DNA from: Oligoflexia bacterium
GTDB taxonomy: Bacteria; Bdellovibrionota_C; UBA2361; JBGSMV01
Direction: 5' to 3'
DNA length: 47,110 nucleotides
Assembly: GCA_019694515.1 (NCBI GenBank)
Contig: JAIBBU010000025.1
Coordinates: 1-47,110 of the forward strand
The stretch's first letter is position 1, and the number at the start of each line of letters is the position of its first letter. Position numbers and translations under genes: made by a program. This document shows, in pieces, positions 1-9,541 of this stretch. The notes below the pieces were generated by a model. The model had not been told where the DNA came from, did no database searches, and was given only the letters and a program-made list of their open reading frames with translations.

Positions 1-2810
1 GCATCGATCCGCGCCACGGCTGGCCAGAACTTGAATTCCCGGGTCCACGGTGCAGGAAAAGCTCCTAGCTCTCTAGAGTACGGGCGATTCCACTGATCCG
101 ATGCGATCTTCAATGCGGTATGCGGGGCATTTCGAAGCGGACTTTGGGTGAGCTCGATCTTTTTTTCCTCAATCGCGGCGATCTCGCCTCGAATGGCGAT
201 CATCGCCTCACAAAAGCGATCGAGCTCTGCTTTCGATTCACTTTCGGTCGGTTCAATCATGATCGTTCCGGGAACGGGGAAAGATACGGTGGGCGCATGG
301 AACCCGTAGTCCATCAGGCGCTTAGCCACGTCGTCAACTTCAACACCCGAGTTCTTCTTAATCTCTCGCAGATCGAGGATGCATTCATGCGCTACAAAAC
401 CGTGCTTGCCCTTGTATAGCACCGGATAGTACGGCTCTAATTTTCTAGCGATGTAGTTTGCATTCAGAATCGCGATCTCCGTGGCCCGGGTTAGCCCTGC
501 CCCGCCCATCATCGCTATATACATCCAAGGAATTGTAAGAATGCTGGCACTGCCCCAGGGCGCCGCTGCAACCGCGCCGATCCCCTGCTCGTGACCCAAT
601 GAAACCAGGGGATGATTGGGCAGAAATGGCACCAAATGCGCTTTAACTGCGATCGGTCCCATTCCCGGACCGCCGCCCCCATGCGGGATACAGAAAGTCT
701 TATGAAGATTGATGTGGCAAAGATCGGCACCGATCAGTGCGGGCGATGTTAATCCTACCTGCGCATTAAGGTTAGCGCCGTCCATATAAACCTGCCCCCC
801 AGCGGCATGCACGATCTGGGTCAGCTCCTTGATCTGTTCTTCGAATACTCCGTGTGTTGAAGGATAGGTCACCATCACCAGCGCGAGGTCTTTGGCATGT
901 TCGGCGGCGCGCGCTTTTAAGTCAGCGAGATCGACATTGCCAGCGGCGTCACACTCTACAACTACAACCTTGAAGCCGGCCATCACAGCGCTGGCGGGAT
1001 TGGTGCCATGCGCTGATTTAGGAATTAGGCAGATATCGCGCGAGCGCTGTCCGATGCTGTCGAGATAACCCCGGACCACCAGGAGTCCAGCATATTCACC
1101 TTGAGAACCCGCATTGGGTTGGAGCGAGACTCCGTCAAAACCAGTGATCTGCGCTAGTGCCCGCTCCAGCTCACCGAACATTGCGCTATATCCACGAGCT
1201 TGCGCAGCCGGAGCAAAGGGATGCAAACCTCCGACCTGCTCCCAGGTGACGGGCAACATCTCCGAGGTAGCATTTAATTTCATAGTGCAGGAACCAAGCG
1301 GAATCATCGAGATCGCCAACGAGAGATCCCGCGCTTCAAGCCGCTTTAGATAGCGCAAAAACTCGGTTTCTGAGTGGTAGGAGTTGAAAACCGGATGTGT
1401 GAGATATGCTGAACTCCGGCGCAGCGGTTCCGGCAGCGAACATTTCACCGGTGCAGTTAAGTCGGTAACCCGTCTCCCACTCAACACATATACTAAGTCG
1501 ACCAGATCAGATTCTGTACTACACTCATCGACGGAGACAGCTAAAAGCGTCTCGCTGATATGGCGAAGGTTCAAAGCACATTCGGCTTCACGTTTTTCTA
1601 CATCAGAACCCTTCCCGGCTCCGATACGCACAGTGACGGTATCAAAGGTGGTAGAATTAACGAGTTCTAAGCCGGTGCTCTTTAGCGCCGCTGCCAGCCG
1701 ATCCGCCTTGCTCTGCACTGCCGCAGCGATTGAATAGAGCCCTTTGGGGCCATGATAAACAGCGTACATACTGGCCATAATCGCCAATAATACCTGGGCT
1801 GTGCAGATGTTGCTGGTCGCCTTCTCGCGCCGGATATGCTGCTCTCTGGTTTGCAGCGAAAGCCGCAAAGCTGGGTGACCGTCCGCATCCTTAGAAACGC
1901 CGACTAGGCGTCCGGGCATGGCGCGCTTATATTCGTCTTTCACTGCCAAGAAAGCGGCATGCGGCCCACCATAGCCAAGCGGCACACCAAAACGTTGCGC
2001 GCTCCCCACCGCCACATCAGCTCCGATTTCACCGGGAGATTTAAGGAGCAGCAGAGCCAATAGATCCGTGGCGACTATCGCCAAAGCACCAGCGGCGTGC
2101 ACGCTGGCAATCACCCCTGAATAATCGCGGACGTCACCATAAGTCCCGGGATACTGCAGCAGCGCGGCAAAAACCTTAGAATCAAGTGACAGCTGGCCGG
2201 GAGCTGCAATTCTTACCTTCAAGCCTAAAGCATCGGCGCGGGTTTGCACCACGGCAATGGTCTGCGGATGGCAGTCCTCCGCGACGACGATCGTATCGCG
2301 CTCTCCGTCCTTTACTGAGGCAAGGCAGAGCGACATGGCTTCGGCTGCGGCGGTGGCTTCATCTAAGAGCGAGGCGTTGGAAACAGCCAAACCGGTCAGC
2401 TCGGTCACCATCGTCTGGTAATTCAAAAGCGCTTCCAATCGCCCCTGCGATATCTCAGGCTGATAAGGGGTGTACTGGGTGTACCAGCCGGGATTTTCAA
2501 GAATATTGCGTTGGATTACCGGCGGGGTAATGCAGTTATAGTAGCCCGCACCGATAAAACTTCGGCGCAGTTCGTTCTGTGACATGATCTGCTGAAGACG
2601 CTTAATCGCCTCAGTTTCAGATAGAGCTTGCGGAAAATCGGAGAGCTGCAATCCCGCTCCCTGCCGAATCGCGGCAGGGATTACGCGGTTATCGAGCTCG
2701 GCGAGGGAGCTGCATCCGAGCGCTTTAAGCATCGCAGCAACTTCAGCCGCGCTCGGTCCGATATGCCGCTCTTCAAACCGCCTGCCCTGCTCCGCTCCAA
2801 CCTCTCGCAT
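1..2810 (-). CDS. gcvP: Glycine dehydrogenase (decarboxylating), P-protein, 3' end cut by window edge
   Basis: PLP-dependent P-protein of the glycine cleavage system: it decarboxylates glycine and passes the aminomethyl group to lipoyl-GcvH. One uninterrupted frame of about 936 codons starts at ATG 2810 ([12 protein letters not shown]...) and leaves the left edge. The family is about 950 residues, so only some 20 residues are missing; the last readable stretch ([11 protein letters not shown]...FWPAVARID) matches the family C-terminus. The PLP lysine is seen in [18 protein letters not shown] (about K704, codon 699-701), and [14 protein letters not shown] lies before it. It is a single-chain P-protein, not the split GcvPA/GcvPB form. 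It is the last gene of folD-gcvT-gcvH-gcvP, 18 nt after gcvH. No frameshift was seen over the whole frame. Confidence 0.97.
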   Translation of the reverse strand, partial: MREVGAEQGRRFEERHIGPSAAEVAAMLKALGCSSLAELDNRVIPAAIRQGAGLQLSDFPQALSETEAIKRLQQIMSQNELRRSFIGAGYYNCITPPVIQRNILENPGWYTQYTPYQPEISQGRLEALLNYQTMVTELTGLAVSNASLLDEATAAAEAMSLCLASVKDGERDTIVVAEDCHPQTIAVVQTRADALGLKVRIAAPGQLSLDSKVFAALLQYPGTYGDVRDYSGVIASVHAAGALAIVATDLLALLLLKSPGEIGADVAVGSAQRFGVPLGYGGPHAAFLAVKDEYKRAMPGRLVGVSKDADGHPALRLSLQTREQHIRREKATSNICTAQVLLAIMASMYAVYHGPKGLYSIAAAVQSKADRLAAALKSTGLELVNSTTFDTVTVRIGAGKGSDVEKREAECALNLRHISETLLAVSVDECSTESDLVDLVYVLSGRRVTDLTAPVKCSLPEPLRRSSAYLTHPVFNSYHSETEFLRYLKRLEARDLSLAISMIPLGSCTMKLNATSEMLPVTWEQVGGLHPFAPAAQARGYSAMFGELERALAQITGFDGVSLQPNAGSQGEYAGLLVVRGYLDSIGQRSRDICLIPKSAHGTNPASAVMAGFKVVVVECDAAGNVDLADLKARAAEHAKDLALVMVTYPSTHGVFEEQIKELTQIVHAAGGQVYMDGANLNAQVGLTSPALIGADLCHINLHKTFCIPHGGGGPGMGPIAVKAHLVPFLPNHPLVSLGHEQGIGAVAAAPWGSASILTIPWMYIAMMGGAGLTRATEIAILNANYIARKLEPYYPVLYKGKHGFVAHECILDLREIKKNSGVEVDDVAKRLMDYGFHAPTVSFPVPGTIMIEPTESESKAELDRFCEAMIAIRGEIAAIEEKKIELTQSPLRNAPHTALKIASDQWNRPYSRELGAFPAPWTREFKFWPAVARID

Positions 2811-2828
2811 CTCTGTTACACCCTAGCT

Positions 2829-3215
2829 TTAAGCGTTGTCCCCCAGATGGGCTTTATATTGTTCTGCGTTCATGAGCTTCTCGACATCGGCGCCATTGAA
2901 CTGCTCAAGCTGCACGATCCACCCGGCATCATAAGGGCTCTTGTTAATCAGATCAGGCGTCGAGTTGAGAGCCGCATTAACAGCTTTAACCTTCCCGCCA
3001 ATCGGAGCGTAAACATCGGAGGCCGCTTTGGTAGATTCGACTACACACAGCGTCTCGGCTTGCTTGAGCATCTTCCCCACAGCGGGAAGGTCCACAAACA
3101 CCACCTCGCCCAGCTCCTGCTGCGCAAACTCGGTAATCCCGACTTTAGCGCTCTGGCCCTCAACCAACACCCATTCATGATCCTTGGTGTACTTAAGCTT
3201 TCCCGGTAGATCCAT
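2829..3215 (-). CDS. gcvH: Glycine cleavage system H protein
   Basis: Lipoyl carrier that shuttles the methylamine intermediate between P-, T- and L-proteins. It is 128 residues, normal for GcvH. The lipoylation lysine is in VESTKAASDVYAP, about K63. I chose ATG 3215 because GGAG sits 8 nt upstream and the product MDLPGKLKYTKDHEW is a typical GcvH N-terminus; the in-frame TTG 12 nt upstream would be a poorer start. It lies 17 nt after the gcvT stop and 18 nt before gcvP, so co-transcription is almost certain. Lipoate synthesis genes and the L-protein are not in this window. Confidence 0.97.
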   Translation of the reverse strand: MDLPGKLKYTKDHEWVLVEGQSAKVGITEFAQQELGEVVFVDLPAVGKMLKQAETLCVVESTKAASDVYAPIGGKVKAVNAALNSTPDLINKSPYDAGWIVQLEQFNGADVEKLMNAEQYKAHLGDNA

Positions 3216-3232
3216 AAAATTCTCCAAAAAAA

Positions 3233-4345
3233 CTATTTCTTCAGCGCTGAGTAAAATGGCCGCTTTACAACATGCGCCTGCAACATCTTGCCGCGCACTT
3301 CAGCGAAGATTTCGCGATCGATTACGGCGTGATCCTTGGCTACGATCCCCATGCCCAGGGCCACATTGACTGTCGGGGTTTTCGTCCCGCTCGTGACCAC
3401 GCCAATTTGATTGCCCACGGCGTTGAAGATCTTGTCTCCATGGCGGGCAATGCCGGGCTCATCCAGGAAAAATCCGATCAGGGTCTTAACTCCGCCAGTC
3501 TTCTTTTCCTGGGCCAGGGCAGCACGCCCCATAAAATCGCCTTTGTCGAGTTTTACCACCCAGCCTAATCCTGATTCATATGCTGTGAGTTCCTCGGAAA
3601 GTTCGTGTCCGTGCAGCGGGAATGAGGCTTCAAGCCGCAGCGAATCACGCGCCCCGAGCCCGCACGGTAAAACTCCGAGGGCAGCACCTTTCTCAAGCAG
3701 GGTCAGCCAGAGCTTCTCAGTCTGATCCCAGGGGACAAAGATTTCGAATCCGTCCTCACCGGTATAGCCGGTCCGCGCCATGATTACCGGGACCCCCGAG
3801 AACTCGAAGTCACCGAACCAAAAATATCCGAGTGCTGCTGCCGAGGAGAGTCCGGGGATCGATTCAATCAGCGCTGCAGCCTTGGGGCCCTGTACTGCGA
3901 TCTGTCCATACCGGGCGCTATGATCCTGGAACTCCGCCTTAAAACGATTCTGTTTGGTAAGCCATGCGAAGTCGTGGGCGCAGTTAGATGCATTCACGCA
4001 GAGCAGATACCGTTCGCGGGAGTATTTATAGACGATCACATCGTCTACCACTCCGCCCCGTTCGTTGGTGATCGCGCTATACTGGGCCTGCCCATCCTTG
4101 AGCGCTGCGACATTGTTGCAGGTCAAATAATTCAGCGCGGCTTCAGCTTCGGGGCCGACGCAAAAAATCTCCCCCATATGACTGACATCGAAGAGCCCCA
4201 CTCGCTCGCGCACGGTCTGGTGCTCAGCGATTAAGCCGCTCGGGTATTGGACCGGCATCTCCCAGCCGGCAAAGGGAACCATCTTTCCGCCAAGCGTAAG
4301 ATGTTGGTTGTAAAGAGGGGTGCGCCTTAGGTCGGAATGCTGCAT
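3233..4345 (-). CDS. gcvT: Glycine cleavage system T protein (aminomethyltransferase)
   Basis: Tetrahydrofolate-dependent aminomethyltransferase: it releases ammonia from the H-protein-bound intermediate and forms 5,10-methylene-THF. It is 370 residues, the usual length. Family signatures are visible along the protein: [10 protein letters not shown] near residue 26, [10 protein letters not shown] near 50, [10 protein letters not shown] near 147, [14 protein letters not shown] near 190, then the C-terminal barrel ending [11 protein letters not shown]. The start is ATG 4345. It follows folD by 29 nt, which makes biochemical sense because FolD interconverts the methylene-THF produced here. Confidence 0.97.
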   Translation of the reverse strand: MQHSDLRRTPLYNQHLTLGGKMVPFAGWEMPVQYPSGLIAEHQTVRERVGLFDVSHMGEIFCVGPEAEAALNYLTCNNVAALKDGQAQYSAITNERGGVVDDVIVYKYSRERYLLCVNASNCAHDFAWLTKQNRFKAEFQDHSARYGQIAVQGPKAAALIESIPGLSSAAALGYFWFGDFEFSGVPVIMARTGYTGEDGFEIFVPWDQTEKLWLTLLEKGAALGVLPCGLGARDSLRLEASFPLHGHELSEELTAYESGLGWVVKLDKGDFMGRAALAQEKKTGGVKTLIGFFLDEPGIARHGDKIFNAVGNQIGVVTSGTKTPTVNVALGMGIVAKDHAVIDREIFAEVRGKMLQAHVVKRPFYSALKK

Positions 4346-4374
4346 GGCGTGAAAAGTCTTGCAGATTAGCGCGC

Positions 4375-5283
4375 TTATTTCAAGCGCGCCCGAGCTCTAA
4401 GCTTGCAGGCTTGCAGTGTATTTTGGATCAACATTGCGACGGTCATCGGCCCTACTCCGCCCGGCACCGGGGTAATGGCAGCAGCCCGTTCCGAGGCTTC
4501 GGCAAACGCAACATCCCCTACCAATTTGCCGGTTTTCGGACCGATCGTGACGCGGTTAATTCCAACATCGATTACCACCGCTCCCGGCTTCACCCATTCG
4601 CCTCTAATCATCTCCGGCTGGCCCACGGCTGCGATTAAGATATCCGCTTCCATACAAAGTTTCTTGAGATCGGCGCTTCTCGAGTGCGCGGTGGTCACTG
4701 TGGCGTTACGTTCAAGCAGCATTAATCCGATCGGTTTGCCCACCAGGGTGGAGCGCCCTACAACCAGCGCGCGCTTCTTACTCAGATCGGCAGTTTTTCC
4801 CGACTCAAAATCGGCCGCTGACAGAAGCGCGAGATCGATCAACTTCATGCATCCCAGCGGAGTACAGGGCCGGATTCCCGGAAGACCGCGCATCAGCCGG
4901 CCCTGATTAAAGGGATGCAGCCCATCAGCATCCTTCTCAGGGCTGATCAATGCAATGAAGTTCTCCGGATCTAAGTGCGAAGGCAGCGGCAGCTGTACAA
5001 GAATACCGTCCACGTCATCCGAGCTGTTTAGAGTTTGAATCGCATTCGTAAGTTTTTCCGCGCTGCAATCCGCAGGCAGCTCCAGATTGTAGGTATGAAA
5101 GCCGGCGCGTTTAGCTGAGCGCTCTTTATTTGCGACATAGGCTTTGGATGCAGGGTTCTCCCCCACCAAGACGACTCCAAGGCCTGGTGCGCGCCCCTTG
5201 TTTTTGAGCGACAATGCGACTTCGGCTTTAACCGCATCGAGCACCTGCTCAGCGAGTTTCTTGCCGTCTAAGATTTGGGCCAT
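4375..5283 (-). CDS. folD: Bifunctional methylene-THF dehydrogenase/methenyl-THF cyclohydrolase
   Basis: Interconverts 5,10-methylene-THF, 5,10-methenyl-THF and 10-formyl-THF using NADP. It is 302 residues, typical length. The catalytic Tyr49 and Lys53 lie in ASKAYVANKERSAKRAG; DGILVQLPLP and DADGLHPFN are the folate-site motifs; GRSTLVGKPIG is the Rossmann nucleotide loop; PVPGGVGPMT is the C-terminal signature. It is the first gene of the operon with gcvT, gcvH and gcvP and starts at ATG 5283 with ACCGGAG about 12 nt upstream. It is divergent from ald across a 103-bp promoter region. Placing folD ahead of the cleavage genes suggests the operon feeds one-carbon units to biosynthesis. Confidence 0.97.
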   Translation of the reverse strand: MAQILDGKKLAEQVLDAVKAEVALSLKNKGRAPGLGVVLVGENPASKAYVANKERSAKRAGFHTYNLELPADCSAEKLTNAIQTLNSSDDVDGILVQLPLPSHLDPENFIALISPEKDADGLHPFNQGRLMRGLPGIRPCTPLGCMKLIDLALLSAADFESGKTADLSKKRALVVGRSTLVGKPIGLMLLERNATVTTAHSRSADLKKLCMEADILIAAVGQPEMIRGEWVKPGAVVIDVGINRVTIGPKTGKLVGDVAFAEASERAAAITPVPGGVGPMTVAMLIQNTLQACKLRARARLK

Positions 5284-5334
5284 TTAGAATTGCTCCGGTA
5301 ATACTCGAATGGCGCTAAAAGCGGGCTAACTTTA

Positions 5335-5347
5335 CTACTCCGAGTAG
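5335..5347. promoter_or_regulatory. 13-bp perfect palindrome in the folD/ald divergent promoter region
   Basis: CTACTC-C-GAGTAG is a perfect inverted repeat with a one-base centre. It sits 39 bp before the ald start and about 52 bp before the folD start, next to an AT-rich AATAATATATAG run that could hold a -10 element. Size and place fit a dimeric repressor site acting on one or both divergent units. No regulator is encoded next to it, so the binding factor is unknown. Confidence 0.35.
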
Positions 5348-5386
5348 AAATAATATATAGCTCGTTCATTTAGAGGAATAATTCAG

Positions 5387-6505
5387 ATGATTATCGGCAT
5401 TCCTAGAGAAAGAAAAACCCTTGAAAAGCGTGTCGCTTTGACACCTGACGGCGCCCAAGAACTGATCAAACACGGGCACCAGGTGCTGATCGAGAAAGAT
5501 GCCGGCGCTGGGTCGCACTTTTTAGATCAAGATTACATTAACGTCGGCTGCAAGATTGTTCCGACGCTCAAGGATGTGTGGACCAAGTCCGAATTGGTCG
5601 TCAAGGTTAAAGAGCCGCACGAATCAGAATATGAATTCTTCCGTCCGGATCTGACCCTGTTCGACTATCTTCATCTGGCGAGCATGCCGGACGTAACGCA
5701 CGCCATGCTGAAGGGCGGGCTAACCGGAATCGCCTATGAATTAGTGCAGCTTCCCGATCGCAGACTGCCTCTGCTGGAGCCGATGAGCGAAGTGGCCGGT
5801 AAACTCTCGGTGCTGAATGGATCCTATTTCCTCTTGGCGCAGAACGGCGGTCGCGGGGTGCTGCTAGGGGGCACGGTCGGAGTGCCGCCGCGCAACGTCA
5901 CGATATTGGGAGCTGGTATTGCGGGCCGCAATGCGGCAGAGATCGCGCTCGGTATGGGCGCTAAAGTTACGATCCTCGATATCAATTACACGAAGCTCGA
6001 ACACATCAAGATGGAGTTTCGAAATATGGTACGCACGGTTTTCTCCACACGTGCCGCACTGGAGCGCGAGATCGCCAAATCAGAGCTGTTAATCGGAGCT
6101 GTGCTGGTACCGGGAGCTGCCGCGCCGCGGATTATCTCGCGCGAAATGATGCGCAGCATGCGGCCGGGATCCGTTTTCGTCGATATCAGCATCGACCAGG
6201 GCGGCTGTGCCGAAACGATCCGTCCGACCTCGTTGGATGAACCGGTATACGAAGAGGAGGGAGTGATCCACTACGGTGTTTGCAATATGCCGGCGCAGGT
6301 GCCAAGGACCTCGACGATGGCGCTGACCGCAGCGACGCTGCCTTACATTATCAAGATCGCCGATCTCGGCGTTAAACAGGCTTTGGCCACCGTGCCGGAG
6401 CTGCACTGCGCATTGAATACGCACAAGGGCAAACTAACCAATAAAGCCGTTAGCGAAGCAGTTGGCGTTTCCTATACCCCGATTGATGACGCGTTGCGGG
6501 GATAG
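5387..6505 (+). CDS. ald: Alanine dehydrogenase
   Basis: NAD-dependent oxidative deamination of L-alanine to pyruvate and ammonia, or the reverse. It is 372 residues, the family norm. Seen in the sequence: MIIGIPRERKTLEKRVALTP at the N-terminus with substrate-binding Arg15, Lys75 in VVKVKEP, catalytic His96 in DYLHLA, the Rossmann loop GAGIAG at 175-180 followed by Asp198, and catalytic Asp270 in VDISIDQGG. The start is ATG 5387 with GAGGAA 8-13 nt upstream. It is monocistronic and divergent from folD-gcvTHP; both units deal with small amino acids and nitrogen release, so shared control is possible. Confidence 0.96.
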   Translation: MIIGIPRERKTLEKRVALTPDGAQELIKHGHQVLIEKDAGAGSHFLDQDYINVGCKIVPTLKDVWTKSELVVKVKEPHESEYEFFRPDLTLFDYLHLASMPDVTHAMLKGGLTGIAYELVQLPDRRLPLLEPMSEVAGKLSVLNGSYFLLAQNGGRGVLLGGTVGVPPRNVTILGAGIAGRNAAEIALGMGAKVTILDINYTKLEHIKMEFRNMVRTVFSTRAALEREIAKSELLIGAVLVPGAAAPRIISREMMRSMRPGSVFVDISIDQGGCAETIRPTSLDEPVYEEEGVIHYGVCNMPAQVPRTSTMALTAATLPYIIKIADLGVKQALATVPELHCALNTHKGKLTNKAVSEAVGVSYTPIDDALRG

Positions 6506-6584
6506 CAGCAAGATTAGGAATTTCAGCGATTGAAGTTGGGCGGATGGCGACCTCCTCAAAGCGCAGAGGTGGGATGTTCCTATT

Positions 6585-6676
6585 GTGCCATAGAGTTAGG
6601 GATTGCTTCGCTTTGCTCGCAATGACAAACCGCTGTCATTGCGAGCAAAGCGAAGCAATCCCTAACTCTATGGCAC
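6585..6676. repeat. Perfect 43-bp inverted repeat (dispersed intergenic repeat, copy 1)
   Basis: The arms 6585-6627 and 6634-6676 are perfect reverse complements of 43 bp around the 6-bp spacer AACCGC. The core of each arm reads TGTCATTGCGAGCAAAGCG in one direction. It sits between the convergent genes ald and the HDOD gene, so it may end transcription from both sides as a long hairpin, although there is no clear T-run. Related, more decayed copies lie near 33512-33654, 43112-43178 and 43311-43354. No transposase is present. Confidence 0.9.
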
Positions 6677-6731
6677 TCCAAACTCGAACTCACGCCGATC
6701 TTGAAGGCGGCAGTTAATGCCGCTCTTTGAC

Positions 6732-8222
6732 TTACTCCCCGCCGTCAGCGAGAAAATCTAGGAAAGCTTTACGGATGGCGTGGAAGCAGATCAGCACATC
6801 CTCAAGCGGCTGCTCTTTTGCTTCTTTGCGTATCTCCAGGTACAGCACGCCGGGATGGCGCAGGGCTCCGAGGCTGCCGGCGACAATTTCAGTTTGATTA
6901 CCTCTAATTCCTACCCCATTCCACTTAAGCGGCACCGTCGCGACTAAACAGTCTACGATTGGGTGGTACTCTTTATGATCGAGGGTCTCGTAGCTGCTAA
7001 GGGGCATATCTCCGAGCCGCAGGGTCGGCTTTAGCTTGGTCCCGTCCTTGGAGGTGAGATACAAACAGCCGCGTGAGAAGCCGGTAATCGGCATGACCGT
7101 ATCGACCAGCTCTCGAATGGCTTCGACCGAAAGTGCGCCCGCTTCGATCTTTTCGTAGGCACGGATTAGCGCATCGCGAATCAGCGGCGCGCAGCGCAAT
7201 GCGAATTGGTTGCCGCGTAGAATCGCCACATCGCTGGAATCCGGCTCGATTGCGGGTACAACCTTAGCGAGATATGGCGCGGTGAACACGGCTGGGGCGC
7301 TGTGCTGATAACGCACGACGCTGTCCAGAATCTCATGTTCAATCTCTTCCATGAAGTTCGAGCCGAAGCGATCCTTAAGCGCCGGCTCCATCCGTTTCCA
7401 TTGCGCCTCGGCATCGGGGAAATTTACCCGATCGTGAGAACGCGCGTACAACTCGGAAAGTTCACAGATCTCATGGGCGCTCATCTTTTCGTGCGGTCCG
7501 ACATCGCGATGGAGACCGGGGGCGGATTCGGGCGCGACCGATTGACGCAACTCTGCGCTCAGATGCCAATCAGCCATTAATCTTGAAATAATCTGGAGCG
7601 GGCTCACCCCCAGCTGCTTCTGCAGTTCCTGCATTAAATCGCCGCCGCGGCTACGCTGTGCGCCGAGGGCTTTGCCGTAAATCGTAGGATAGTTCCAAGC
7701 GATCAAATTCAAGGCTAGCTGCCGCAGCATGGCGCTGGAGTATGCCATCCCAGGCGCAACTTCGCTCTTGGTGGCCAGGACCTCGGCAGTATGGGTGCTG
7801 ATCAGTGTATGCTGAAGCCGCAGCGATTGACTGCGATTGATCTTGGATAGCTTATGCGTTGAGAGAGAGTCAGCTGAAATTTCGAACATCTTTTCAAGCT
7901 TTTCATCTTCAAGGCTGTATAGCGCCTCAAGCGGATCGGAAAGCGACTGTGGATCGGCGCCGCTGGCATAGAGGCTCTTTAAATAATGAGTGAATAGCGC
8001 CGGGTCGCTCTTTAACTCACGGGCCAGCGCGATACGATTATCGCGGTACTGCCCGGAACGCAATCCGACCTGGACATTGCTCAGTGTCTCAAGATTGACC
8101 GGAAGTCCGCCCTTTTGAAGGTGCGAGACGGTGCGGTCCAGCGCCAGCGTGGATGCCGGGACTCGGCTAACGCCGAGGGTACGCTCAGGTGTGGGTGATT
8201 CCGATCGAAACACGTCGTCCAT
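6732..8222 (-). CDS. HDOD-domain signalling protein with C-terminal GAF-like region
   Basis: 496 residues, probably a cytoplasmic signalling protein. Residues about 40-235 have the helical HDOD pattern: LQHTLISTHTAEVLA near 137, then LRQLALNLIAWNYPTIYGKAL near 166 and LGVSPLQIISRLMADWHLS near 204. The metal-binding His-Asp pair of true HD hydrolases is absent, as usual for HDOD. Residues about 360-490 (IRELVDTVMPITGFSRGCLYL...) read like a degenerate GAF-type ligand-binding domain; that part is inference. The start is ATG 8222 with GAGGAGCA directly upstream. It is monocistronic and convergent with ald. There are no transmembrane segments. The input and partner are unknown. Confidence 0.7.
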   Translation of the reverse strand: MDDVFRSESPTPERTLGVSRVPASTLALDRTVSHLQKGGLPVNLETLSNVQVGLRSGQYRDNRIALARELKSDPALFTHYLKSLYASGADPQSLSDPLEALYSLEDEKLEKMFEISADSLSTHKLSKINRSQSLRLQHTLISTHTAEVLATKSEVAPGMAYSSAMLRQLALNLIAWNYPTIYGKALGAQRSRGGDLMQELQKQLGVSPLQIISRLMADWHLSAELRQSVAPESAPGLHRDVGPHEKMSAHEICELSELYARSHDRVNFPDAEAQWKRMEPALKDRFGSNFMEEIEHEILDSVVRYQHSAPAVFTAPYLAKVVPAIEPDSSDVAILRGNQFALRCAPLIRDALIRAYEKIEAGALSVEAIRELVDTVMPITGFSRGCLYLTSKDGTKLKPTLRLGDMPLSSYETLDHKEYHPIVDCLVATVPLKWNGVGIRGNQTEIVAGSLGALRHPGVLYLEIRKEAKEQPLEDVLICFHAIRKAFLDFLADGGE

Positions 8223-8414
8223 TGCTCCTCACTACTCTATCGGCTGATTTAGGAGAGGTTATTACGGGTTTCCGGGAGAAATAATGTTATTAAATTCAGC
8301 TTGTTACCAGGCTTTGAAGCGAGAAGTTGCGCCGGCGCCGGCCAATCTTGAGCCGACCTCCGCGGCTTACACTTAAACCAAGCGCCGAGCATAAGAGAGG
8401 GAGAGGAGAGTTAA
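8223..8414. promoter_or_regulatory. Divergent intergenic region (HDOD gene / unknown gene)
   Basis: 192 bp between divergent starts. It holds GAGGAG before the HDOD gene, an AG-rich Shine-Dalgarno tract (AGAGGGAGAGGAGAG) before the GTG of the next gene, and a GC-rich self-complementary block GCCGGCGCCGGC near 8330. No confident -35/-10 pair was identified. Confidence 0.4.
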
Positions 8415-9536
8415 GTGCTAGAATCGCGTCCACTCGCAGATCCAACCTGGGGCCGTACCGGCGGCGCACTGCGGCGAGACCAAGTCTCCAACGTAGTTAA
8501 AGCCACTCAGTTTGGCGAGCTTACGGGGCCAACAGTGAAATCGGATCGAGACTCGCGTTCCTATGAAGAACGGGTGGTTGAAGCAGCCGTCGCCAAACTG
8601 AACAATAGTGATCCAAAAACCTGGCTATACCATCTCTTTCGAAGCAGGCTCCCGGAGTCTAATACTGAGCACCTAGATAATTTTCTGCTCCCTGGAGCGG
8701 ATGGAGATAGCCCCTCTATCATCGTGCCCAATGTTATAAAAATGGCCTTCGGCGGGGACACCACGGTCATATTGGAGGAGCCCGGAAAACCTGATTCTAT
8801 CACTGTTCTGGGCGGCGCAGCAGAGACGCTTCGCCAGGCGGTGCTGAGGAAATTGGTAGACTTGGCCCGTAGCTTGGAGCTGGAGCAGCTAACGATTCTG
8901 GCGGGGCTCCGCTCGGCCGACCCTCAGGTCGTAGCGCAATATGGATGGGTGAAGGGGCCTTCGCCCGATAAATCAACTCAAACCTTCACCGGAGGGTATA
9001 ATCTCACCCTAACTAGGATCAAAAGACCGACGATGTTTGGCGTTGACGAGCCGGAAAGAATCGAGCTGACAGTCAAGCCTCAATTCAATGATTTCACCTT
9101 ACCAGACCGCACAACAACCGCCGGACTAGAAGCGCTCTGGAAGTGCGTCTCGGAACGCCACTGGGAACCGCCATCGGGAAAGCGCATCATCGAAGCGCTC
9201 TCCGCTGGAGTTGGAGCTACATCGATTCAACTAACAGAAGACGCCCCCGGCCATGTTGTACTGTTGGCGGCTTTAGTCATAGACCAGCAGCCGGTCCAGG
9301 TCCGCATAGCGAGCAAGCGCAACTCATTTCTTACCAAATTGCTTTTTGGCGAAGAGGACCGTTCGTACATAGGTGTGGTCAAGCGCAGCAGTTGGAATGC
9401 AGGACTGGAGCCCGAGGAGGCAGAGGCGATTTTTGGGCTATTATCTAAGATCGGAAGTAATAGCGAACCTGCGGACACACCAGCAACAGATCAGGTTTTT
9501 ATTTCGAAAGATCGCCCTGAGCAGCCGCAGAGCTAA
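8415..9536 (+). CDS. Protein of unknown function, 373 aa
   Basis: I do not recognise this family. It begins with GTG at 8415, supported by the AG-rich ribosome-binding site 8 nt upstream (AGAGGGAGAGGAG). It has no signal peptide and no membrane helix, so a soluble cytoplasmic protein is likely. Residues about 45-75 are charged and helical (SYEERVVEAAVAKLNN). The middle, about 150-200 (LARSLELEQLTILAGLRSADP...YGW), has a vague resemblance to the end of an acetyltransferase fold, too weak to assign. The C-terminal 20 residues are polar and low in complexity. It is divergent from the HDOD gene and convergent with minE (6-bp gap). A coding ORF of this length with good initiation signals is very likely real. 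Confidence 0.7.
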   Translation: MLESRPLADPTWGRTGGALRRDQVSNVVKATQFGELTGPTVKSDRDSRSYEERVVEAAVAKLNNSDPKTWLYHLFRSRLPESNTEHLDNFLLPGADGDSPSIIVPNVIKMAFGGDTTVILEEPGKPDSITVLGGAAETLRQAVLRKLVDLARSLELEQLTILAGLRSADPQVVAQYGWVKGPSPDKSTQTFTGGYNLTLTRIKRPTMFGVDEPERIELTVKPQFNDFTLPDRTTTAGLEALWKCVSERHWEPPSGKRIIEALSAGVGATSIQLTEDAPGHVVLLAALVIDQQPVQVRIASKRNSFLTKLLFGEEDRSYIGVVKRSSWNAGLEPEEAEAIFGLLSKIGSNSEPADTPATDQVFISKDRPEQPQS

Positions 9537-9541
9537 GTTAT

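Noticed and set aside
120..2530. Several plus-strand frames over gcvP
   Set aside because: They are antisense to an intact, conserved enzyme frame.
5284..5386. Glycine riboswitch before the glycine-cleavage operon
   Set aside because: The 103-bp gap is too short for the tandem aptamer and lacks its conserved sequences.
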